From Candidatus Opimibacter skivensis (lineage in GTDB: Bacteria > Bacteroidota > Bacteroidia > Chitinophagales > Saprospiraceae), in assembly GCA_016722045.1 (NCBI GenBank), contig JADKGY010000001.1, forward strand, positions 992,001 to 1,056,000: a stretch of 64,000 bases of DNA. The letters run 5' to 3'. Of the stretch, positions 6,601 through 15,764 are shown piece by piece. The notes under the pieces are model-generated. The model searched no databases, was not told the DNA's origin, and worked only from the letters and a program-made list of their open reading frames with translations. Within the stretch, counting starts at the first letter, position 1; each line of letters starts with the position of its first letter. A program made the translations under genes and the position numbers.

Positions 6601-9171
6601 ATGTCAATATTTGTACCAAAGAGTAAGAAACCCGGCGCAACTGCGCGGACGAAATCGAAAAAAGGAAGCGCAAAGCCGTCTTTATTAAAAGACAAACGAC
6701 TTCCAAAACTGGTCGGAGCCACCTTCGTCCTGATAGGCATTTTTGTGCTTGTCTCAGGTGTATCCTATCTGTTCACCTGGAAAATCGATCAGGATAAGAT
6801 TCTCAACAACCCCTTTAGTGCGTTGGGAGAAGGAGACCTTATTCTGGCTAACTGGCTTGGCCGGTTAGGTGCAGTCGTTGGAAACGGCTTGATTTACTGG
6901 GGCTTTGGCTTCACTTCCCTTGTGTTACCTGTTCTCTTAATTGGTCTCGGATTACGCCAGATGGTTGGGGCCACATTGACAACATGGTATACCAGAGCCG
7001 GAAAATCAGTCCTTGCCATGGTGTATTGCTCTATGCTTTTCTCTTTCATTTTCTCATCCGCTAATTTTCCATGGGGAGGAGCATTTGGAGACAGCACGAC
7101 TGACTGGTTGTCTAAATTCATGGGAAATATAGGTGTAGCTCTTGCACTCCTGTTTGTACTCGCTATCACATTCATCATCCAGTTTAATCCATCATTCGCA
7201 TGGAAAGGAGAGTTTTTGGCAATGCCTGATATCAAAGTTCCCTCCTGGAAATTAAGCTGGTCTGAATTAGGATTAGACTTTTTCAAAAAGAAAAAAGAAA
7301 CAGTTACTGATCCTGAATCCGCCTCGGAAACAGGAGATGAAGGCGAAGAGGATGAAGATGAAATTCTTCAACCTGGTTTTCTGACCAAATTCATGAAAGA
7401 AAATGATGTCCAAAATCCACGCCTGGATTCATTAAGAGACATTGATGATCTGGAGGCACTTGAATTGGAAATGACAGATCTATCAACTGATTATATTGCT
7501 CCAGATAAAATCAAACCCACACTTGAAATCGAAGGTTTGTCAAATGCGGCTGATATAGCTGATTCTTTTTCTGAAGCACATATTCCTCCTACGTTTAGTG
7601 GCGTTCAGGATAAAGTTTTCCTGATGGATCAGGAGAATGATGAACATAGTGAGCCTTATGATCCTACCCTTGATCTCTCTTCCTATATTCCACCTGAATT
7701 AGAATTATTGCTTGAGTATCCTGATGAGAAAATTCAGATCGATCGCGCGGAGGTTGAAGCTAACAAGGATCAGATCATTGAAACACTTTTAAACTATAAG
7801 ATCGAGATCACAAAGATCCGTGCTACCATCGGCCCTACAGTGACATTGTATGAAATCATACCAAAGCCGGGTATCCGTATTTCAAAAATTAAGAATCTTG
7901 AAGACGATATCGCTTTAAGTTTATCTGCATTGGGTATCCGTATTATCGCACCTATTCCGGGTAAAGGAACTATAGGTATTGAAGTACCCAATAAGCGAAA
8001 ACAAATTGTATCACTTAAAGAAGTTCTGGCATCAGATAAATTCATCACAGGGAAAATGGATCTCCCCATCGCACTTGGGAAAACAATTTCAAACGAAGTG
8101 TTTGTTGCGGATCTGGCAAAAATGCCACACCTCCTGATAGCCGGTGCCACAGGACAGGGAAAATCAGTTGGGATCAATACTGTGCTGATGTCTCTACTCT
8201 ATCGAAAACATCCGTCACAACTTAAGCTTGTATTGATCGATCCGAAAAAAGTAGAGTTATTTCCCTATGCCAAACTCGCTAATCACTTCCTTGCATTCTT
8301 ACCGGATCAGAAAGAACCTATTGTCACGGAGACTAAAAAAGTAATCTATACACTCAATTCGTTGTGTATCGAAATGGATGACCGATATGATTTGCTGAAA
8401 AAGGCACATTCACGTAATCTTAAAGAATACAATGAAAAATTTGTCAACCGACAGCTCAATCCTTTGAAAGGACACAGGTTCATGCCTTTCATCGTACTGG
8501 TGATTGACGAGTTTGCAGATCTGATCATGACGGCAGGAAAAGAAGTTGAAATGCCTATTGCACGATTAGCACAACTTGCACGTGCAGTGGGGATACATCT
8601 CATCATTGCTACACAGCGACCATCTGTCAATATCATCACGGGTGTGATTAAAGCAAATTTTCCTGCACGACTTGCATACAAAGTTGCTTCAAAAGTTGAC
8701 AGCCGGACTATCCTTGATATGGGAGGTGCTGAGCAACTGATCGGACAAGGTGATATGTTGCTTTCGATCGGAAGCAATATGATTCGTCTTCAATGTGCAT
8801 TTGTAGATACACCTGAAGTAGAATCGGTCATCAATCATATCTCAGATCAGCAAGGCTACGCGGAACCATATTATTTACCGGAGTTTGTCGGTGATGATGA
8901 AAAAATCCAGGGTTCTGATGGTATGACGTATGCCGATCTTGACGACATGTTTGAAGATGCAGCAAGACTTGTAATCCAGAATCAGCATGGAAGCACTTCA
9001 ATGATTCAACGAAGACTTAAACTTGGCTATAACAGAGCAGGACGTATAATGGATCAATTGGAATCTGTAGGCATAGTGGGTCCTGCTGAAGGCAGTAAGC
9101 CGCGCGATGTCCTATTGTATACAGAGACTGATCTTGATGGGCTTATTCAAAGGATACGAACTAAAAACTGA
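6601..9171 (+). CDS. ftsK: DNA translocase FtsK
   Basis: The 856-residue protein has all FtsK parts. A basic N-terminus is followed by about four membrane segments (residues 35-200). An acidic linker (ESASETGDEGEEDEDEI) leads to the RecA-like motor with Walker A GATGQGKS at residues 515-522 and Walker B FIVLVIDEFADL. The winged-helix gamma domain (MIQRRLKLGYNRAGRIMDQL) closes the protein and would read KOPS-type sequences. FtsK pumps DNA at the septum and activates XerCD at dif. The long acidic linker replaces the Pro/Gln-rich one of enterics. lolA follows, as in many Bacteroidota. Confidence 0.97.
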   Translation: MSIFVPKSKKPGATARTKSKKGSAKPSLLKDKRLPKLVGATFVLIGIFVLVSGVSYLFTWKIDQDKILNNPFSALGEGDLILANWLGRLGAVVGNGLIYWGFGFTSLVLPVLLIGLGLRQMVGATLTTWYTRAGKSVLAMVYCSMLFSFIFSSANFPWGGAFGDSTTDWLSKFMGNIGVALALLFVLAITFIIQFNPSFAWKGEFLAMPDIKVPSWKLSWSELGLDFFKKKKETVTDPESASETGDEGEEDEDEILQPGFLTKFMKENDVQNPRLDSLRDIDDLEALELEMTDLSTDYIAPDKIKPTLEIEGLSNAADIADSFSEAHIPPTFSGVQDKVFLMDQENDEHSEPYDPTLDLSSYIPPELELLLEYPDEKIQIDRAEVEANKDQIIETLLNYKIEITKIRATIGPTVTLYEIIPKPGIRISKIKNLEDDIALSLSALGIRIIAPIPGKGTIGIEVPNKRKQIVSLKEVLASDKFITGKMDLPIALGKTISNEVFVADLAKMPHLLIAGATGQGKSVGINTVLMSLLYRKHPSQLKLVLIDPKKVELFPYAKLANHFLAFLPDQKEPIVTETKKVIYTLNSLCIEMDDRYDLLKKAHSRNLKEYNEKFVNRQLNPLKGHRFMPFIVLVIDEFADLIMTAGKEVEMPIARLAQLARAVGIHLIIATQRPSVNIITGVIKANFPARLAYKVASKVDSRTILDMGGAEQLIGQGDMLLSIGSNMIRLQCAFVDTPEVESVINHISDQQGYAEPYYLPEFVGDDEKIQGSDGMTYADLDDMFEDAARLVIQNQHGSTSMIQRRLKLGYNRAGRIMDQLESVGIVGPAEGSKPRDVLLYTETDLDGLIQRIRTKN

Positions 9172-9308
9172 TTTATTCAGAAGTTTTACTTTTTTAAAAA
9201 AAATATGATACCCGTTTCAATTTGGATAAGCACCGAATTGATAAAATAACGCCTCACTGGTCCTGCAGTCAATAGTGGGTTTTTCAACGTTAACTTATCT
9301 TAACACCC

Positions 9309-9336
9309 TTGAGGTGATACTTTTCATCTAATTTTG
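9309..9336 (+). promoter_or_regulatory. Predicted promoter of lolA-GH3
   Basis: TTG at 9309-9311 and TAATTTTG at 9329-9336 are separated by 17 nt, a fit to the two-part Bacteroidota promoter (TTG at -33, TAnnTTTG at -7). The lolA start follows 33 nt downstream. It is the only candidate in the window where both boxes are visible at plausible spacing. Confidence 0.6.
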
Positions 9337-9368
9337 CGTTGTTACGATTGGACATTTGACCAACTTTT

Positions 9369-10025
9369 ATGAAATCTATACTATTTATTTTCTTTCTGTG
9401 CTTTGTTGCCTATAGTCAGGGATACGCACAATACCTGGGCGCAAAGGATTCTGACCCTGAAGCCTTAAAGATTTTGACGAATGCCAGTGAAGGATTCAAA
9501 TCCAAAAACGTACGTCTCAATTTCAATCTAAAGATCTCATACCCCGGTAAAGCAGCAGAGACAAATGAAGGCACACTTTATCAGGCCGGAAAAAACTATA
9601 GACTGGAATTGAAAGATTATATCATCATGTCGAATGGCACTACTCGGTGGGTTTATCTCAGAGGTCCGAATGAAGTCAACATATACAATGAATCGAGTGG
9701 TCAGGATTGGATCAGCCCACAGGATTTTTTACAATTATATACTTCCAAGGAATTTGTATTTGTACTGGCTGCAAACAGACCTGATGGAACAGCTGTAATC
9801 GAAGCAAAACCACTAAAAGGAAAATTTGAAGAGTATTCAAAATTTACAATTGGTGTTAAGAACGGAATGCTCAGCTATATCAATGGCCTTTCATCAGATG
9901 GAACAAGACAGGAAATGTCAATCACAAATGTGACAAATCCTGCAACGTGGGATGCAACCAAACTTTTCACATTTCAGGCTGAGTCATTTCCCGGAGTCCA
10001 TGTTGAAGATCTAAGACTCGATTGA
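9369..10025 (+). CDS. lolA: LolA-like outer-membrane lipoprotein carrier protein
   Basis: The 218-residue protein has a signal peptide (MKSILFIFFLCFVAYSQGYA) and the LolA pattern: an N-terminal helix LKILTNASEGFKSKN, then beta strands (LNFNLKISYPGKAAETNEGT, NYRLELKDYIIMSNGTTRWV) of the half-barrel that holds lipoprotein acyl chains. LolA ferries lipoproteins from LolCDE across the periplasm. No LolB is expected in this phylum. It follows ftsK, an arrangement common in Bacteroidota, and is separated from the next gene by 6 nt, so the two are cotranscribed. Confidence 0.85.
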   Translation: MKSILFIFFLCFVAYSQGYAQYLGAKDSDPEALKILTNASEGFKSKNVRLNFNLKISYPGKAAETNEGTLYQAGKNYRLELKDYIIMSNGTTRWVYLRGPNEVNIYNESSGQDWISPQDFLQLYTSKEFVFVLAANRPDGTAVIEAKPLKGKFEEYSKFTIGVKNGMLSYINGLSSDGTRQEMSITNVTNPATWDATKLFTFQAESFPGVHVEDLRLD

Positions 10026-10031
10026 TCCTAT

Positions 10032-11540
10032 ATGGGGATTAAGAGTCGTGTCATCGGAGCATTTGCCAAACGAACAAGGCGAATCATTGAATATGATGCT
10101 CATCATGCGGTACAACATCAGCAGGATACTTTTAAAGAACTCATTCATCGAGGGACATCCACTCAGTTTGGAAAAGAACATGGTTTCAATTTAATATCAG
10201 ATCATAAAACATTTTCTGCTCAGGTTCCCATCAGAGATTATGAAGAGGTAAGGCCTTATATTGATCAGATAATCAAAGGCGAAGAAAATGTATTATGGCC
10301 GGGGAAGCCTTTGTATTTCGCCAAAACTTCAGGTACTACAAGTGGTGTAAAATATATTCCGATCACGAGAGAAAGCATACCCAACCATATCGGAAATGCG
10401 AGAAATGCTCTCTTCAATATCACAGCGAGGTTAAAACTGAAAAACCTTTTTGATGGAAAACTTTTATTTCTCTCCGGTTCTCCCGAACTCGAAGAAATGG
10501 GAGGCATACCTACGGGACGATTATCCGGAATTGTAAATCATTGGTTTCCTTCATGGTTGCGCACAAATCAAATGCCGGCTTATGACACAAATTGCATTGA
10601 AGATTGGGAAACAAAAGTTGATCGTATAGCTCGTGAAACTCTTAACCAGGATATGCGTGTGATCAGTGGCATTCCTCCTTGGGTACAGATGTATTACGAA
10701 CGCGTTCTTGAACTTTCAGGTAAGAAAACGATAATGGAAGTTTTTCCGAATTTTCAATTGTTCGTATATGGAGGAGTTAATTTCGAACCTTATCGTTCGC
10801 AACTGGAAAGGCTGACAGGAGGGCCCATCAACAGCCTCGAAACGTATCCTGCGTCTGAAGGATTTATTGCCTTTCAGGATTTGGATACTGCAGCAGACGG
10901 ATTGCTCTTACAATGCCATTCAGGTATATTCTTTGAATTTGTTCCGGTTTCAGAATTAAATTCTATACATCCAATACGTCTTACATTGCCTGAAGTTGAG
11001 ATCGGTATTGATTACGCACTGATCATAACTACGAATGCAGGGTTGTGGGCTTATAACATAGGCGATACGATTGAATTTGTGTCCCTTGACCCGCCGCGAA
11101 TAAAAGTAACCGGACGTATAAAACATTTTATTTCCGCTTTCGGTGAGCATGTGATAGCGAAAGAAGTAGAAGAATCACTACGTCTGACTGTTTTGAAAAA
11201 CCCCTGTCTGATCAATGAATTCACTGTCGCTCCGCAGGTGAATCCGGGTGATGGTCAAAAGCCATATCATGAATGGTGGATTGAATTTGGACAAGAACCA
11301 GTTAACATGAAAACTTTTGCCGCGGATTTGGATCAGGCTATGGTAGAGCAGAATTTATATTATGAAGACCTGATCGATGGGAAAATTCTTCAGCCACTCA
11401 TTGTAAGGGCTTTGCCTCCGGGATCATTCAGTATGTACATGCAATCGATTGGAAAACTGGGTGGTCAGAATAAGGTGCCCCGGTTAGGCAATGACAGAGC
11501 TATTGCTGACGTTCTGGAACAGTATCTGCCCGTCTCCTGA
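10032..11540 (+). CDS. GH3 auxin-responsive-promoter family protein (acyl-acid amido synthetase-like)
   Basis: The 502-residue protein carries the adenylate-forming signature KTSGTTSGVKYIPIT (near residue 97) and the GH3 pattern throughout: ETYPASEGFIAFQD, LIITTNAGLWAYNIGDTIEF, and KVTGRIKHFISAFGEHV. In plants GH3 enzymes adenylate a carboxylic acid and join it to an amino acid. Bacterial members are widespread in Bacteroidota but their substrates are unknown; auxin is not implied. The C-terminus has PGSFSMYMQSIGKLGGQNKVPRL, the family's end block. It sits 6 nt after lolA in one operon, so an envelope-related acyl substrate is possible (inference). Confidence 0.88.
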   Translation: MGIKSRVIGAFAKRTRRIIEYDAHHAVQHQQDTFKELIHRGTSTQFGKEHGFNLISDHKTFSAQVPIRDYEEVRPYIDQIIKGEENVLWPGKPLYFAKTSGTTSGVKYIPITRESIPNHIGNARNALFNITARLKLKNLFDGKLLFLSGSPELEEMGGIPTGRLSGIVNHWFPSWLRTNQMPAYDTNCIEDWETKVDRIARETLNQDMRVISGIPPWVQMYYERVLELSGKKTIMEVFPNFQLFVYGGVNFEPYRSQLERLTGGPINSLETYPASEGFIAFQDLDTAADGLLLQCHSGIFFEFVPVSELNSIHPIRLTLPEVEIGIDYALIITTNAGLWAYNIGDTIEFVSLDPPRIKVTGRIKHFISAFGEHVIAKEVEESLRLTVLKNPCLINEFTVAPQVNPGDGQKPYHEWWIEFGQEPVNMKTFAADLDQAMVEQNLYYEDLIDGKILQPLIVRALPPGSFSMYMQSIGKLGGQNKVPRLGNDRAIADVLEQYLPVS

Positions 11541-11602
11541 TAACTGAGCTAAAACCTTGATTGACAGGTTAAAACCATGGCCACAGATAAAATAATATGT
11601 CA

Positions 11603-11610
11603 TATCTTTG
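11603..11610 (+). promoter_or_regulatory. Predicted -7 promoter element for the bamD operon
   Basis: TATCTTTG fits TAnnTTTG and lies 22 nt before the bamD start codon. No convincing -33 box is seen. Confidence 0.45.
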
Positions 11611-11632
11611 CGAACCATTTTAAAAAGCGTCG

Positions 11633-12430
11633 ATGCGGTTTTTCATTTACAGTTTATTGATTATCAGCACACTAACTTCCTGCAAGAGCGAATTCGAGCA
11701 GGTCCGGATCAGCAATGATCCAGCGCGGATCCTTAAGACATCCATCAAATACTACGATGCAGGTGACTATCTGAGAGCTCAAACGCTCATGGAATTGATC
11801 CTGAATCAATTCAGGGGGACAAGCCAGGGTGAGGAATTATTTTTCAAATATGCCTACACTCATTTTCACCTTGCGAACTATGAATTAGCGGCGACTTACT
11901 TTACAAATTTTACAACCACTTTTGGATATAGTTCTTATACTGAAGAAGCAGATTATATGATCGCTTATTCATATTACAAACAATCTCCTTCATTCCGCCT
12001 TGATCAGGATCCGTCCATAAAAGCGATTGATGCTTTCCAGGATTTTGCCAATAAATATCCTCAAAGTGACAGGGTACCTGAATGCAACAAATTGATTGAT
12101 GAGCTGCGATCTAAGCTTGAAGAAAAGGCATATGCCCAGGGTCAGCTTTACTATGATCTGAGTCAATATCAGGCAGCAGTGACATCATTTAAAAATATGT
12201 TGTCCTCATTTCCTGAATCTTCGCGTGCTGAAAATATACGGTTTCTCATTCTAAAAGCTTCATATGAATATGCAGCTCGCAGTGTGTATGCAAAAAGAGC
12301 TGAACGCTATGAAGAAGCAAAAACGATGTACACGGAATACATGAACCGCTATCCGAAAGGGCCTCATGCAAAAGACGCAAGAGAAATCAATAAACAAATA
12401 CAATCAAATTCTAAAAATCTGTCCAAATGA
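11633..12430 (+). CDS. bamD: Outer-membrane assembly lipoprotein BamD
   Basis: The 265-residue lipoprotein has a short signal peptide ending in LTSC (cysteine near residue 17). It is built of TPR-like helix pairs (KTSIKYYDAGDYLRAQTLME, YAYTHFHLANYELAATYFTN, YYDLSQYQAAVTSFKNML, AERYEEAKTMYTEYMNRYP). BamD works with BamA to insert beta-barrel proteins into the outer membrane. It heads the order bamD-rpoZ-coaBC-DUF4835, which is conserved in Bacteroidota. Its stop overlaps the rpoZ start by 4 bases. Confidence 0.93.
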   Translation: MRFFIYSLLIISTLTSCKSEFEQVRISNDPARILKTSIKYYDAGDYLRAQTLMELILNQFRGTSQGEELFFKYAYTHFHLANYELAATYFTNFTTTFGYSSYTEEADYMIAYSYYKQSPSFRLDQDPSIKAIDAFQDFANKYPQSDRVPECNKLIDELRSKLEEKAYAQGQLYYDLSQYQAAVTSFKNMLSSFPESSRAENIRFLILKASYEYAARSVYAKRAERYEEAKTMYTEYMNRYPKGPHAKDAREINKQIQSNSKNLSK

Positions 12431-12789
12431 GTAATATAAAAAACCTTTCAACGAATATTGATCCAAACGTCAAAGCAAGAGACATTAAAGATTTGTCTTC
12501 ACGTACGACCAATATCTACGAATCGATCGCTATCATCACACGTCGTGCGAGACAACTTTCATCAGATCTGAAAAAAGAACTCCATGACAAGCTCGAAGAA
12601 TTTGTAGTGGTGACAGAAACGATCGAAGAGATACATGAAAACAAAGAACAGATAGAGATCTCACGTTCATACGAGAAAATGGCAAATCCGACCATCCTGG
12701 CTACAGAAGAATTTATCAATGGCGATCTGGAATGGCGTTATCCGGAGCCTGTAGTTAAAGAAGAGGACTTTCCGGAAGACGCTGAGTGA
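12427..12789 (+). CDS. rpoZ: RNA polymerase omega subunit-like protein
   Basis: The 120-residue protein matches the Bacteroidota omega subunit: VKARDIKDLSSRTTNIYESI followed by AIITRRARQL, then an acidic helix (KKELHDKLEEF) and an acidic tail. Omega helps beta-prime fold and assemble. It starts inside the bamD stop (ATGA overlap) and is 27 nt ahead of coaBC, in its usual operon place, which supports the call more than the short sequence alone. Confidence 0.85.
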   Translation: MSNIKNLSTNIDPNVKARDIKDLSSRTTNIYESIAIITRRARQLSSDLKKELHDKLEEFVVVTETIEEIHENKEQIEISRSYEKMANPTILATEEFINGDLEWRYPEPVVKEEDFPEDAE

Positions 12790-12816
12790 TAGTACATTCT
12801 AACCTTTCAAAAAGGT

Positions 12817-14031
12817 ATGTCTTCATTAACAGGTAAAAAAATCATCCTAGGTGTATGTGGAAGTATAGCTGCGTATAAAGCTGCTTATCTACTAAGATTG
12901 CTGATTGGCGAAGGATGCAGTGTCCGTGTCATTATGACTTCTTCTGCATCTGATTTTGTTTCACCGCTCACATTTTCTACACTCTCTAAACATCCCGTGG
13001 CGTCAAGCATACATGATGGGGATGCATGGACAAATCACGTCGAGTGGGGTCTATGGGCTGATGCCATACTTATAGCTCCGGCGACAGCACATACGCTTGC
13101 ACGCTGTGCGTGTGGCCTTAGTGCAGATATGCTCACCGCTACATATTTATCCGCAAGGTGTCCTGTCTTTTTTGCTCCCGCCATGGATCTTGATATGTGG
13201 CAACATCCAAGTACAGTTGAAAATGTAAGCCGGCTTCAATCCTTTGGAAATTTTATCATTGATGTTGGGATCGGCGAACTTGCAAGTGGATTAATTGGCC
13301 CTGGTCGTATGGCTGAGCCTCAGGATATTGTTGAACGGTTGTCAGAATTTTTCCTTTTCAAACAAGATATGGCTGGTTTAAAAGTTTTGATCAACGCCGG
13401 TCCAACTTACGAAGCGATAGATCCAGTTCGTTATGTAGGCAATCACAGCACAGGCAAAATGGGGGTTGCAATTGCAGACGAATTTGCATCACGTGGGTCA
13501 GAGGTCACTTTGATTTTAGGTCCGGATAGTGTATTACCTCTCAATGATGGTATCCGGATCGAAAGAATCACATCTGCTGATGATATGCTTACTGCATGTG
13601 AATCTTATTTCCCAAAATCAGATGTCACCGTTTTAGCGGCAGCTGTTGCAGATTACAAGCCTGCAGTGGTTTCACAGGACAAGATTAAAAAAGATTCAGA
13701 CAGGATGACAATCGAATTGGTTCGTACTCCGGATATAGCTGCGACACTTGGTTCTAAAAAACGCGATCATCAGATTCTTGTTGGCTTCGCACTTGAGACA
13801 AAAGACGGAGAAGCAAATGCCATTGAAAAAATGCACAAAAAAAACATGGACATGATCGTGCTTAACAATCCACGAGACCATGGCGCTGCATTTGGGCATG
13901 ATACAAATAAGGTAACATTTCTGTATCCGGACAATAAACGGAAGCACTTTGAGTTAAAATCCAAGAAAGATGTTGCATCCGATATTGTCGATGCCATTCA
14001 TCAAATAAGAAATACCAATGGAGAGAATTAA
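12817..14031 (+). CDS. coaBC: Bifunctional phosphopantothenoylcysteine decarboxylase / phosphopantothenate-cysteine ligase
   Basis: The 404-residue enzyme joins two coenzyme A steps. The N-terminal flavin-dependent CoaC half starts KIILGVCGSIAAYKAAYLLR and has the substrate-binding segment APAMDLDMWQHP. The C-terminal CoaB half has LINAGPTYEAIDPVRYVGN followed by HSTGKMGVAIA, and the KKNMDMIVLNNP block. Both active regions look complete. The last 14 bases overlap the start of the DUF4835 gene. Confidence 0.96.
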   Translation: MSSLTGKKIILGVCGSIAAYKAAYLLRLLIGEGCSVRVIMTSSASDFVSPLTFSTLSKHPVASSIHDGDAWTNHVEWGLWADAILIAPATAHTLARCACGLSADMLTATYLSARCPVFFAPAMDLDMWQHPSTVENVSRLQSFGNFIIDVGIGELASGLIGPGRMAEPQDIVERLSEFFLFKQDMAGLKVLINAGPTYEAIDPVRYVGNHSTGKMGVAIADEFASRGSEVTLILGPDSVLPLNDGIRIERITSADDMLTACESYFPKSDVTVLAAAVADYKPAVVSQDKIKKDSDRMTIELVRTPDIAATLGSKKRDHQILVGFALETKDGEANAIEKMHKKNMDMIVLNNPRDHGAAFGHDTNKVTFLYPDNKRKHFELKSKKDVASDIVDAIHQIRNTNGEN

Positions 14032-14935
14032 TATCCTATTCTTGCTGATATGTTGCTTCATCTTCGGACTATCCTCCGTGACATATGCCCAGGAACTCAA
14101 TGCTGTAGTAGGCGTAAGTGTACCAAAACTTCAAAGTACCGATCCTGCTGTTTTTAAAACCCTTGAAAGAGATCTAAAAGAGTTTCTCAACCAGGAGAAA
14201 TGGACAGATGACGATTACAAACCTTACGAGAAAATCGAATGCAATTTTCAGGTGAATATCACTGCCGAATTAGGAAATAATTCCTTTAAAGCAGATATCG
14301 CGATTAAAGCAATTCGACCGGTATATGGTTCAGAATATAAAACAGTATTGATCAATCACGTAGACCGTGATATTGTCTTCACCTACCAGGAATTTGCTCC
14401 TATTGAAAATGGAACCGAGATTTTTAAAGATAATCTTTCTGGTGTTTTCTCCTTTTACGCACATCTGATCCTGGGCCTTGACGCAGAAAGTTTTGCGCTT
14501 GGTGCAGGAGATGCAGAGTTTCAGAAAGCACAAAGCATAATCAATATCGTACCCCCTACTGTATCCGATTCCGATAAAGGATGGACAGCGCTGAGCCGTA
14601 AAACAACGAGATACTGGATAATGGAAAATCTTCTGAATACCCGGTTCAAATCATTTAAGGAAGCCTGGTACAATTATCATCGGAAGAGTCTTGATGTGTT
14701 GCATTCAAACCCGGGTCTCGCACTTTCGACAATGGTTGAAGCGCTGAAAGAAGTGGATAAAACAAATACATCTTATCCGAATAGTATCGGCGTCCTTATG
14801 TTTGTTTCAGCTAAAAGTGATGAAGTCGTTGAAATTCTTAAAAATGGCGACCGGACGCAGAAAAACGCAGTGTATGACATCATGCGAAAGCTTGACCCGT
14901 CGAATAGCGGAAAGTATAGTGCCATACGAGGATAG
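14018..14935 (+). CDS. DUF4835 family secreted protein
   Basis: The 305-residue protein has a signal peptide (INILFLLICCFIFGLSSVTYA) and then the pattern of a family confined to Bacteroidota: ELNAVVGVSVPKLQSTDPAV followed by FKTLERDLKEFLNQEKWTDD, FSFYAHLILGLDAESFALG and RYWIMENLLNTRFKSFKEAWYNYHR. Its role is unknown; its fixed place after coaBC and near bamD suggests an envelope job. recN, which often follows in related genomes, is not here; a tandem repeat and purN follow. The ATG overlaps the coaBC end. Confidence 0.88.
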   Translation: MERINILFLLICCFIFGLSSVTYAQELNAVVGVSVPKLQSTDPAVFKTLERDLKEFLNQEKWTDDDYKPYEKIECNFQVNITAELGNNSFKADIAIKAIRPVYGSEYKTVLINHVDRDIVFTYQEFAPIENGTEIFKDNLSGVFSFYAHLILGLDAESFALGAGDAEFQKAQSIINIVPPTVSDSDKGWTALSRKTTRYWIMENLLNTRFKSFKEAWYNYHRKSLDVLHSNPGLALSTMVEALKEVDKTNTSYPNSIGVLMFVSAKSDEVVEILKNGDRTQKNAVYDIMRKLDPSNSGKYSAIRG

Positions 14936-15079
14936 TGAGAGCGTGAGAGCGTGAGAGCGTGAGAGCGTGAGAGCGTGAGAGCGTGAGAGCGTGAGAGCGT
15001 GAGAGCGTGAGAGTGAGAGCGTGAGAGCGTGAGAGCGTGAGAGAGTAAGAGAGTAAGAGAGTAAGAGAGTAAGAGAGTA
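14936..15079. repeat. Tandem array of an 8-bp unit (GTGAGAGC, then GAGAGTAA)
   Basis: About 18 copies in total begin immediately after the TAG stop of the DUF4835 gene. The first part has period 8 with unit GTGAGAGC and one 2-base phase slip near 15010; the last part changes to GAGAGTAA. It ends 22 nt before purN. No spacers are present, so it is not a CRISPR array. Confidence 0.9.
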
Positions 15080-15101
15080 GAATCGTACTTCGTAAATAGG
15101 A

Positions 15102-15704
15102 ATGATTGACGGAAAATTAATAGATACTAAAATTAATTTTGCTATTCTGGCTTCTGGTGCGGGTAGTAACGCTGATAAGATTTGTTCCTATTTCAAAGAT
15201 CATCCACACATTCAGGTCAACCTTATTATTTCCAATAATATTAATGCAGGTGTTCTCCAGGTTGCCGCATCGCACGGCATCGAAAGCATAGTGATTCCAA
15301 AATCAAGTTGGGCTACTCCGGAGATTGTCCTACCTGATCTTCGCACGAAAGAGATAACTCATATTGTTCTGGCCGGTTTCTTACTACTTATTCCCTCATG
15401 GCTTGTACACGAATTTAAAGGGCATATCATCAATATACATCCTGCCCTGTTACCAAAATATGGGGGAAAAGGAATGTATGGTCATCATGTACATGAAAAG
15501 GTAAAATTGTCGGGCGATGTTATTTCAGGTATTACCATTCACGAGGTAAATGAAAAGTATGATGAAGGCGATATCCTCTTTCAGAAAGAAATAAATATTG
15601 ACCCTGAAGATTCGGCAGATCAGATAGCAGCTAAAGTATTGGAAATAGAACATTATTATTACCCAAGGATTATTGAACAATGGGTATTGGGAAAGAATCT
15701 ATAG
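15102..15704 (+). CDS. purN: Phosphoribosylglycinamide formyltransferase
   Basis: The 200-residue enzyme transfers formyl from 10-formyltetrahydrofolate to GAR in purine synthesis. It has the N-terminal phosphate-binding loop LASGAGSNADKI (the usual GSGxGSN position), the catalytic block INIHPALLPKYGGKGMYGHH with Asn and His, and GITIHEVNEKYDEGDIL with the catalytic Asp. The length is normal for PurN. The stop lies directly against a 60-bp palindrome. The tandem array upstream leaves little room for a promoter or ribosome-binding site. Confidence 0.95.
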   Translation: MIDGKLIDTKINFAILASGAGSNADKICSYFKDHPHIQVNLIISNNINAGVLQVAASHGIESIVIPKSSWATPEIVLPDLRTKEITHIVLAGFLLLIPSWLVHEFKGHIINIHPALLPKYGGKGMYGHHVHEKVKLSGDVISGITIHEVNEKYDEGDILFQKEINIDPEDSADQIAAKVLEIEHYYYPRIIEQWVLGKNL

Positions 15705-15764
15705 AATCAATTTCTTGAGAGTACGGACAGGTCGCGACCTGTCCGTACTCTCAAGAAATTGATT
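15705..15764. terminator. Perfect 60-bp palindrome between convergent stop codons
   Basis: Two 30-base arms (AATCAATTTCTTGAGAGTAC... and its exact complement) meet at TCG|CGA with no mismatch or loop. It starts one base after the purN stop and contains two bases of the TAA of the convergent gene. It would form a strong hairpin in both transcripts and probably ends or protects both, although no T run follows either arm. Confidence 0.75.

Noticed and set aside
6371..6601. Riboswitch or RNA leader between the dehydrogenase gene and ftsK
   Set aside because: The gap is AT-rich with no stable hairpins or known riboswitch core that I can see.
10032..11540. Auxin conjugation enzyme
   Set aside because: The family name comes from plants; nothing in the context points to auxin in this bacterium.
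14936..15079. Possible CRISPR array
   Set aside because: The repeat period is 8 bp with no spacers and no cas genes in the window; it is a simple tandem array.
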